From the NCBI GenBank assembly GCA_037951105.1, contig JBAMJV010002034.1:1-64000 (forward strand): 64,000 nt of DNA, written 5' to 3'. This DNA comes from Echinarachnius parma. Its lineage: Eukaryota > Echinodermata > Echinoidea > Clypeasteroida > Echinarachniidae. This document shows, one piece after another, positions 57,712 through 64,000 of the stretch. The translations under genes and the position numbers were made by a program. The notes beneath the pieces are model-generated. The model ran no database searches. It was not told the DNA's origin and saw nothing but the letters and a program-made list of their open reading frames with translations. The stretch's first letter is position 1, and each line of letters opens with the position of its first letter.

Positions 57712-58670
57712 GTCACGACAACTTCAGTTAATGTTGACAGATATTGAAGGAACTGAAGTGAGAGAAGAAAGAGAGCTTTGGGAAGAACTTAATTCTGGAA
57801 ACTGATCTGGAGTGATATGGACAATTTTCCGGAACTAAGTCAGAAAACCCAAAAGGGAACTCACAATAGTGAACATTTTCTGGAGTTAAATGATGACTGG
57901 AGCGAGAAGAAGAAATAGTTTTTAGAGCTAAAATCTGGAAACTCATGATGCTATATGAAACTTTCCTGGAGCAAAGAACTAAGTCTGCAAACCCAGAAGA
58001 GGAATGCACTAGGTGATCATTTTTCTGGAGTTAACGTGACAAATATTGAGGAAATGATGAAGTTAGAGAAGAAAAAAAAGGAGCTCTTGGGAGAACTCGT
58101 GTCAGGAAACCCATGATGACATGAAAGCTTTTCAGGAGCGAAGAATAAGTCAGAAAACTTTGGAAGGAAATGCACTATTTAAGTATTTACATTTTGTTGA
58201 GTTTCTGATGGACATTGAGTAACTGAAGGTAAGGTAAGAAAGAACTTTTGGAAAAACTAAGACCCGGAAGCTCATAAGAAAGATTTTTAATTAAAATAAT
58301 CAAGACCTTGAGTCACTCAGCGTTTTTAGTGAGATTAATTTATATTTTTGAGCTAAAAGCCATAATATGTAATCTCACGTGGAGGAAAGCTTTCTTGAGT
58401 TTTCAGTGACGGCTTTGGAGAAATGAAACCCTTTTGGAAGATCTAACATCTAAAAACTTGTGATGCTATGAAACATTTCTGGGGCTAAGGAATTTAGATT
58501 TTAAAAAGAAGAAAAAAAAGAAAACTCATGTAAGAGTTAACAGAGACAGTCATTTGTGAACCTCAAAGAGAGAAGCAATAGATTTTTAGAAGAACTCAAA
58601 TCTGGAAAACTCATGATGCCATGAAACATTTCTGGGGCTAAGATATTAGTCATAAAACTCGGAAAGGAAA
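57712..58670 (+). pseudogene. Array of decaying copies of the BRCC3 coiled-coil end, in the 3' UTR
   Basis: The last-exon segment GAGAGAAGAAACAGCTTTTG...CTCATGATG (57634-57698) recurs in degenerate form at about 57758, 57899, 58051, 58227, 58411 and 58567, each followed by CTCATGATG(A/C) and often AAACATTTCTGGGGCTAAG. Units are 125-185 bp apart, all on the same strand. Stops and indels break every copy. Confidence 0.88.
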
Positions 58671-58996
58671 ATCATGATGGAGTTATCAAAGAAAGTCATT
58701 GATGAACCCAATACAGCCACAAACACTAATGCATATCATGATTTCAAAAAAACCTGGATACTTTTCAAGCCAGAAACTGAATTACTGAAACTAAATCAGA
58801 AAAGATTTTCCTCCAGAATTAGTGACTTGATTAAAAGAATGCAGTTGAACTTCTTTATAACGAGGAACCTAATATAGTGAGGTAATTTCACAGGTCCGGG
58901 GTCTATGGCGCATTATATTATTTTAAAGCCCTGATACAAGATATCTGATATAATGAGCTAGTAATTCTCAATTCAAAGGGCCCAAGGTGCTTGTTA

Positions 58997-59073
58997 ACCC
59001 CTTGACTACGGGAACCGGGTGGGTTGTGTACAAAGTCTATGGGGATTTCACAAACTCGAAGGGGAACGGGTTA
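58997..59073. mobile_element. Short TTAACCC-ended repeat, copy 1
   Basis: TTAACCCCTTGACTACGGGAACC ... GAACGGGTTAA, about 77 bp with inverted ends (only its parts are given here: TTAACCCCTTGACTACGG and GAACGGGTTAA). A second copy lies at about 61151-61230. Confidence 0.65.
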
Positions 59074-59757
59074 ATAATGAAGTTTCATTAATACGAGAAC
59101 TAGCACTTTGGGGGACACTAAGGCTATAGGTCAAGACTGGAAAATTTTAAAAAACAATGAAATTATAAAATACTTTGTTCAATGATCTTGTACTTATATA
59201 TTAAGAGGCTGCTTGTATCACTATTTTCTGAGTACATTCAGAGCTCACAAATATTGTTGTATAATTATGTGGATATATTATGTCTTTGTAAAAGTTAAGT
59301 ACTATTTGCAACATTAACTCTATTACATGTAGTATGTATGTATTTAATTTTAAAAAGATGTAGCTGATTTTATGCTATTAAAATTGACATTGAAAATGAT
59401 TAATTTATTTTGCCTCTATTGTTACTTGTCTGTGAACGCCCGATGAAATGAAGCAGAAACTCATTGTTTGATATTCAAGGACTAATATGTGACTGGATAT
59501 AGCAAAACCCTGCACTTGTCGGTAACAATCAAAATGTTGATGTTCAAGCCATGAGAGAGGCCTCATCACAAGCCTTTCATTTGATGCCTAAAATATTGGA
59601 CCATTTGTCAAATATATGATTGTTTCAATTCTACTAACATAAGTCTTTAACATACAGTGTGTGAACTTAAAATGCCCATTTCTTCAAAACATGAATTACA
59701 TGTACCAACAAGTGCAGGGTTTTGCTATACTGAGCCGGTCACATATACCACCTTCTC

Positions 59758-60043
59758 AGGGGGTGTTTCACAAAGATCCCAAGTCAAACTTAACGCTAAG
59801 TTGGACTTGAAAAGTATGGAAAGCCATTAGTTTTTAAACAGGCATACAATTTTGATACAAATCATTAATATTTCTTTTTATCAAAGAGACTTCAAGTTAT
59901 TGATGTGAAATTGTGTTGAAAGTTCAAATATTTGCATTTTGGGCTCTTGGCTATGTCTAATTCAGAAGCTACGAATGGCTTTCCATAACTGTTAAGTCCA
60001 ACTTAGTGTTAAGTTTGACTTGGGATCTTTGTGAAACACCCCC
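59758..60043. mobile_element. Foldback MITE family C, copy 3
   Basis: GGGGGTGTTTCACAAAGATC ... GATCTTTGTGAAACACCCCC with a non-coding centre containing TATGGAAAGCCATTAGTTT. Confidence 0.9.
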
Positions 60044-60609
60044 CTGGTCCATTGTTCAAGTAATTTTTCTTTGATCTGTCCTTGCTTTGATGACAACAGG
60101 AATACACAAATGCTCACACACACACACAAACAGAATCACACTAATGCATATACAAATTACATGTATTTACGATGTTGCTCAATTACAACACAGTTGTCCC
60201 GTTTCTAGTTTGCTATGAAGAAATGGTACATGCAACTTCAATTGGTATTAGATTTTCAAGTGAATTTTAAAGAAAAAATTATTGCAAAATTACACATGTA
60301 TGATATGGGAGTTCAGATTTTGTCCACCTCACTCTTTTAAAAATGGTATGCACAGAAAACAATTACTTATTTGACTATAATATAATGTTCATAATTAAAC
60401 ACACGGGGAAACAGAGTAAATTGTAATATTCAATAGAAACCATTTTATTTACGTAAATTTCAATAAATATTGTGTGGTATAAACAAATATTTTACAACAA
60501 ACAGAAAAATAAACTTTGTATCTTATCAAAATAATTCTGAATTATTTGTTGGAAAATTGTTTGATCATCGAATGCCATTCTGCCAGTTGCTCATTCTGAA
60601 ATGCAAATA

Positions 60610-60984
60610 CAGTGGAAGCTCTTTATAACGAGGTCCTTGTGACCATGAAAAAATACTATGTCCCGTAAACGGGGATGACTTTGGCCACTTTTTGAGAAGG
60701 CTGTAATTTCGTCAAGTCTCACACTTTAGAGCGGATTCTATACATTACCCTATACAAATATATTTGAAACAATTAGAAATTTGTTCTAAATAAAGAGGCT
60801 TGATGAAAATACATTAATCTCAAAAAGTGGCAAAAGTCACCCTGTGGGCCAAAGTCACCCTGGTTTACGGTAACAATTATTAGATATATTTTTTTTTTAC
60901 TGTATACAGCAAAATTAGCTTGTACATAAAAGAAGAAAAAATAGAGTTTTTTGAATTATTACTTGTTATAAAGAGGTTCCACTG
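60610..60984. mobile_element. pogo/Tigger-like MITE with TA duplication, with a nested foldback
   Basis: Terminal repeats CAGTGGAAGCTCTTTATAAC / GTTATAAAGAGGTTCCACTG are flanked by TA on both sides. Such CAGTGGAACCTC ends are typical of the pogo/Tigger branch of Tc1-mariner. Inside, 60664-60870 is a second foldback (CCGTAAACGGGG..GACTTTGG, complemented by CAAAAGTCACC..GGTTTACGG). A fragment of the outer family lies near 58850. Confidence 0.85.
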
Positions 60985-61150
60985 TATATTTCACATTAAT
61001 TCGGAATTCACATATCAAATAATGGAAGAAGTATGTTTTTTGACATGGAAGACTAATCAGGAATGAAGCTTGAGAGGTGTACAACATTGTATCCATTCTT
61101 CAAATATAAAAAAAAAACATGGGTAGGGTGTTTAAAACCCAGTTTAGGCA

Positions 61151-61230
61151 TTAACCCATTGACTACAGGAACCAAGTGGGTTGTGTATAAAGTCTATGGA
61201 GATTTCAGAATCTCGTAGTGAACGGGTCAA
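61151..61230. mobile_element. Short TTAACCC-ended repeat, copy 2
   Basis: TTAACCCATTGACTACAGG ... GTGAACGGGTCAA, about 85 percent similar to 58997-59073 by eye. Confidence 0.65.
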
Positions 61231-61575
61231 GACTAAATAACTGGTTAAATGCTCAAAAATGGGAAGCACTCAAATAGGTATTCATCAATGGAAGACCCAA
61301 TCAAATTTGAAAATATAATCTGGAATTTTGCATAGGCATGTGGAAGAAAACTTGATATTGATTGATATTTGTGAGAAAAAAAAATCATCTGATACTGATA
61401 TATAATGTACTGTAGTATAGAATTTGATGTTCTTTCTTTCATTTGCAGTGAATTTCCTTCATTCAATCAATTCATTCTATAGAAGACTTTGTATTGAAAT
61501 GGCAAGAAAGAAAAAAAAAGAAACATACACGTACTCTGGTCTCAACAACTATTTATGCTAGTGGCGTCGCTACAG

Positions 61576-61665
61576 GGAGGGGGGGGGGGCTGTGCCCCCA
61601 ATTATTTTACAAATAATCCACTCCATAGATCGAGGGAGGGGGGCTGTGCCCCCCAATTATTTTAC
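61576..61665. repeat. Duplicated GGGGGGCTGTGCCCCC hairpin
   Basis: Two hairpins (61579-61600 and 61635-61652), each followed by AATTATTTTACAAA: a short tandem duplication. Confidence 0.85.
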
Positions 61666-61789
61666 AAAAACAAAACACATGAAGAAAAAAATCTGTGACA
61701 AAATCACGAAATACATAAGGGAGTGTTCCCCCCAATAATTTGCATGTCCCCCCTCAGCCAATATAGTTTTCAAAAGTCAACTGCTCTAC

Positions 61790-62045
61790 TGTGTTCAATA
61801 TCACGTGTCCCATTGCAGCCTCTGTGAGTGTTTTCCCAAGGTGTTGGTTGTTTTCATTTCGAGATCATTGACGTGTACCTCCACAATTTCCCCCAACTCC
61901 TCTTATTTCTGCCAGTTTTCATAAGTTAGCTACTGTGTTCAATATCACATGTCCCGTTGTAGCCTCTGAGAGCATTTGTCCAATGTGTCGGTCCATATTG
62001 AATTGTACCTCCACAATTTCCCCCAGCTCTGCTTATTTCTGCCAA
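61790..62045 (-). pseudogene. Two tandem copies of the terminal exon of the right-edge gene
   Basis: On the minus strand, behind the true stop at 62086, the exon end recurs about every 142 bp. The distal copy (61801-61900) still reads LEMKTTNTLGKHSQRLQWDT followed by TGA, one residue different from the true exon. The middle copy (about 61943-62035) is frameshifted but ends CSQRLQRDM-stop. They could serve as alternative last exons or be inert. Confidence 0.85.
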
Positions 62046-62085
62046 TTTAAAGTTTTTTAAGTCAACTGTTCTACTGTGTTCAATA

Positions 62086-62247
62086 TCACGTGTCCCATTG
62101 CAGCCTCTGTGAGTGTTTTGCCAAGGTGTTGGTCGTTTTCATTTCAAGATCTTGGATGTGTGCATTGAGGATTCTTTCCAATTCTGCTTGATGTTGCCGA
62201 TCCTCCCTCAGAAAGCGCGTCCCGACCGATTCTCGTGATGGTGGGCG
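62086..62247 (-). CDS. Right-edge gene, terminal exon (53 residues)
   Basis: Acceptor TTTTACAG (62248-62255 on the minus strand), stop TGA at 62086-62088. Encodes RPPSRESVGTRFLREDRQH, then the helical stretch QAELERILNAHIQDLEMK and the end KHSQRLQWDT. Phase 0 in, matching the donor of the exon at 63797. The helix suggests a coiled coil; no family recognised. Confidence 0.78.
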   Translation of the reverse strand, partial: RPPSRESVGTRFLREDRQHQAELERILNAHIQDLEMKTTNTLAKHSQRLQWDT

Positions 62248-62342
62248 CTGTAAAATTAAAAAAGATGAGATAAAACAATTTTTACAAATATACAAATGTA
62301 TGAAAGTAAGTTGTCTCCTCTGCTATTTGGTGATAAAGACCA

Positions 62343-62638
62343 GGGGGGTGTTTCACAAAGATCCTAAGTTGAACTTATCTCTAAGTTGGACTTAAAAAGT
62401 ATGGAAAGCCATTAGTTTCTTTGAAAACAAATGTAAAAGTCCTTTTAAAAGGCATAAAATGTTGTTTCAAATGGCTAATATTTTTCTATTATCAAGGAGC
62501 TTTTATGTTCTTGATGCAACATGTATGAAAAGTCTAAAATTATTGTTTTTTTGCTTTTGAATACATTTTATTCCAACGCTACAAATGGCTTTCCACACTT
62601 GTTAAGTCCAACTTAGGATCTTTGTGAAACACCCCCCA
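62343..62638. mobile_element. Foldback MITE family C, copy 4
   Basis: GGGGGTGTTTCACAAAGATC ... GATCTTTGTGAAACACCCCC; lies in the last intron of the right-edge gene. Confidence 0.9.
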
Positions 62639-62934
62639 GAACTTTGAAGCCCTATGTATCAGGGGATCTTGGTCTGGTGATGAGGAAGCCATGGTCCATA
62701 TTCATAATACTAATATAGCTTTTAATAGCTATATTCAAAATTAATTATATTTTAGATGGTAGAACTACATGTAAGTACCAGTATGCAACAACAGATTTTT
62801 GTAATTGCCAATAAGGGTGAATTTGGTAGGTAATAAATGCTTGTAAACTTAGATAACCATAGTTAGTGACTAAGAAGACTTTGTGTTGTTTACTTAGCCA
62901 AGGGTTTGTCAGTTTAACAGTTTAAACATGTCTC

Positions 62935-63240
62935 TATTAAAAGAAGACTGTGTAAAACTGGAGGAAAGCGGGAGGGGGTGAGTCGAGGGATAGAGACAAA
63001 TGGTTTATACTGCACTTACAGTTTATAGCATGATCTGAATGGTTCCTAGCCCCGGTTCAGATAACCCAGTGATGTCCAAAGATGATCCTTCTCTGTCATC
63101 ATCATCCCTGTCCCCCAGAAGGCTTTGGAAGGCCGGTGGGGAGGGGAGAGGTGAGTCGAAAGGAGCCAACTCTATTAAAATGTCTCTACAGAGGCTCTGT
63201 AAAGCCGGAGGAAAGGGGGGGGGGGGGTTGAGTTAAGGAT
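62935..63240 (-). pseudogene. Tandem decaying copies of the penultimate exon
   Basis: On the minus strand, 63040-63165 reads FDSPLPSPPAFQSLLGDRDD, then EGSSLDITGLSEPGLG, a close copy of the exon at 63797-63993, but ends IML-stop three bases before a preserved GTAAGT donor. Flanking shorter copies lie at about 63170-63225 (PPFPPALQSLC) and 62945-62985 (DSPPPAFLQF). Confidence 0.85.
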
Positions 63241-63307
63241 ACAGACAATTGGTTTGTTACTGTACTTACTAATTTGATGTAGATTATCATTCATCCAGTC
63301 GAAGTTA

Positions 63308-63619
63308 ATAATATCTTGTTATAAATCGAGAAGCTGGCAAACTTACTATTTGTAAGGCGACGTTTCGCCGGTGAACTACCGGCTTCTTCTGGCTACTCTC
63401 CAAAGTGTAGAGTGGTCTTTTATAGGGATGTGCAGGAATCGTCACGCACCACCGCATTCGGAGTGTGTGTAAGACGTCTTGGGATTTCATGGACGGCCCT
63501 GTGAAAAAAGACCACTCTACACTTTGGAGAGTAGCCAGAAGAAGCCGGTAGTTCACCAGCGAAACGTCGCCTTACAAATAGTAAGTTTTCCAGCTTCTCG
63601 ATTTATAACAAGATATTAT
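63308..63619. mobile_element. Foldback element with about 113-bp arms
   Basis: Arms 63308-63421 and 63505-63619 are almost perfect inverted repeats (landmarks AAATCGAGAAGCTGG, GGCGACGTTTCGCCGG, CTCCAAAGTGTAGAGTGGTC) around an 83-bp loop. No coding capacity and no clear target duplication. The high arm identity points to a recent origin. Confidence 0.93.
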
Positions 63620-63629
63620 ACTGTACTTA

Positions 63630-63715
63630 CTGTACATCAAGCATGATCTGGTCTAAATCTCATTCTAGTTCTGATAATCCTGTGATGTCCAGAGATGAAG
63701 GCCGGTTGGGAGGGG
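63630..63715 (-). pseudogene. Internally deleted copy of the penultimate exon
   Basis: Minus strand: CCCCTCCCAACCGGCCTTCA is joined directly to TCTCTGGACATCACAGG, skipping the middle of the exon, then runs to a CAGTAAGTAC donor-like end. Out of frame. Confidence 0.8.
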
Positions 63716-63796
63716 CTTAGGAGGGTACGATAAGCAGGTCAGGAAGATATTGAAAAGTTGAGGTTGGAGAAAAAAATAGCATGTTTCTCTACTTAC

Positions 63797-63993
63797 ATTT
63801 AGCATGAACTGATCAGATCCAAGCCCCAGTTCTGATAACCCAGTGATGTCCAAAGATGACCCCTCCCCCTCATCATCCCTGTCACCCAGGAGGCTCTGGA
63901 AGGCCGGTGGGGAGGGGAGAGGCGAGTCGTAGGAACCCGACTCGATGGACCCCGTCTCGATGGAGTGGAGGCCCTCAGAATCATACGCTGGAC
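63797..63993 (-). CDS. Right-edge gene, penultimate visible exon (partial gene)
   Basis: Acceptor GTTTTAG, donor GTAAGT (63791-63796), phase 1 in, phase 0 out. Encodes PAYDSEGLHSIETGSIESGS, YDSPLPSPPAFQSLLGDRDD and SLDITGLSELGLGSDQFMLN: acidic, Ser/Pro-rich and probably disordered. Joins in frame to 62247. The rest of the gene lies beyond 64000. Not recognised. Confidence 0.78.
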
Positions 63994-64000
63994 CTAAAAC

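Noticed and set aside
1-64000. Bacterial operon, phage or antiviral-defence system
   Set aside because: Introns, U12 splicing, SINEs and BRCC3 show animal nuclear DNA; no prokaryotic gene order or ribosome binding sites are present.

Overview
This is nuclear DNA from an animal, most likely an AT-rich marine invertebrate. The genes have spliced exons with canonical GT-AG borders, plus one AT-AC intron. Introns run from 0.3 to 21 kb, and the window is full of short foldback transposons, SINE-like pieces, microsatellites and minisatellites. BRCC3/BRCC36, a JAMM deubiquitinase of animals and plants, is clearly readable. The phylum is not proven; an echinoderm or another deuterostome fits the overall style, but that is only a guess.

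Four protein-coding loci can be supported. (1) 1362-8189, + strand: an intronless 2,275-residue, low-complexity protein with six SxIP (EB1-binding) motifs, four 23-residue tandem repeats and a very basic, Trp-containing C-terminus. (2) 15833-40545, - strand: a five-exon gene that I reassembled by splice phase into a 326-residue PTB/PID-domain adaptor. One intron of 21.2 kb cuts the PTB domain in two. (3) 47399-57711, + strand: BRCC3, six exons, 276 residues, complete JAMM metal site, with a U12-type AT-AC intron between exons 2 and 3. (4) 62086-63993, - strand: the last two exons of an unrecognised gene that continues beyond the right edge. Gene 1 converges on gene 2, genes 2 and 3 are head to head, and genes 3 and 4 converge. 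Nothing suggests that the four act in one pathway.

The space between and inside the genes is mostly mobile DNA. At least four small non-autonomous families sit in TTAA target duplications and end in AGG...CCT. Several are nested in each other, which gives natural before/after insertion sites (41.6-45.0 kb, 56.6 kb). Others are a hAT-like element with an 8-bp duplication (49340-50171), a pogo/Tigger-like element with TA duplication (60610-60984), a four-copy foldback family, two 1.5-kb palindromes inside BRCC3 introns that carry many octamer-like motifs, tRNA-derived SINE pieces and a dead non-LTR retrotransposon tail.

The most unusual pattern is that all four loci carry decaying tandem copies of pieces of their own exons, directly next to the parent exon: the 5' leader and start region of gene 1, exon 2 of the PTB gene, the coiled-coil end of BRCC3 (about seven units), and both visible exons of gene 4. 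This looks like a repeated local exon-copying process rather than one accident.
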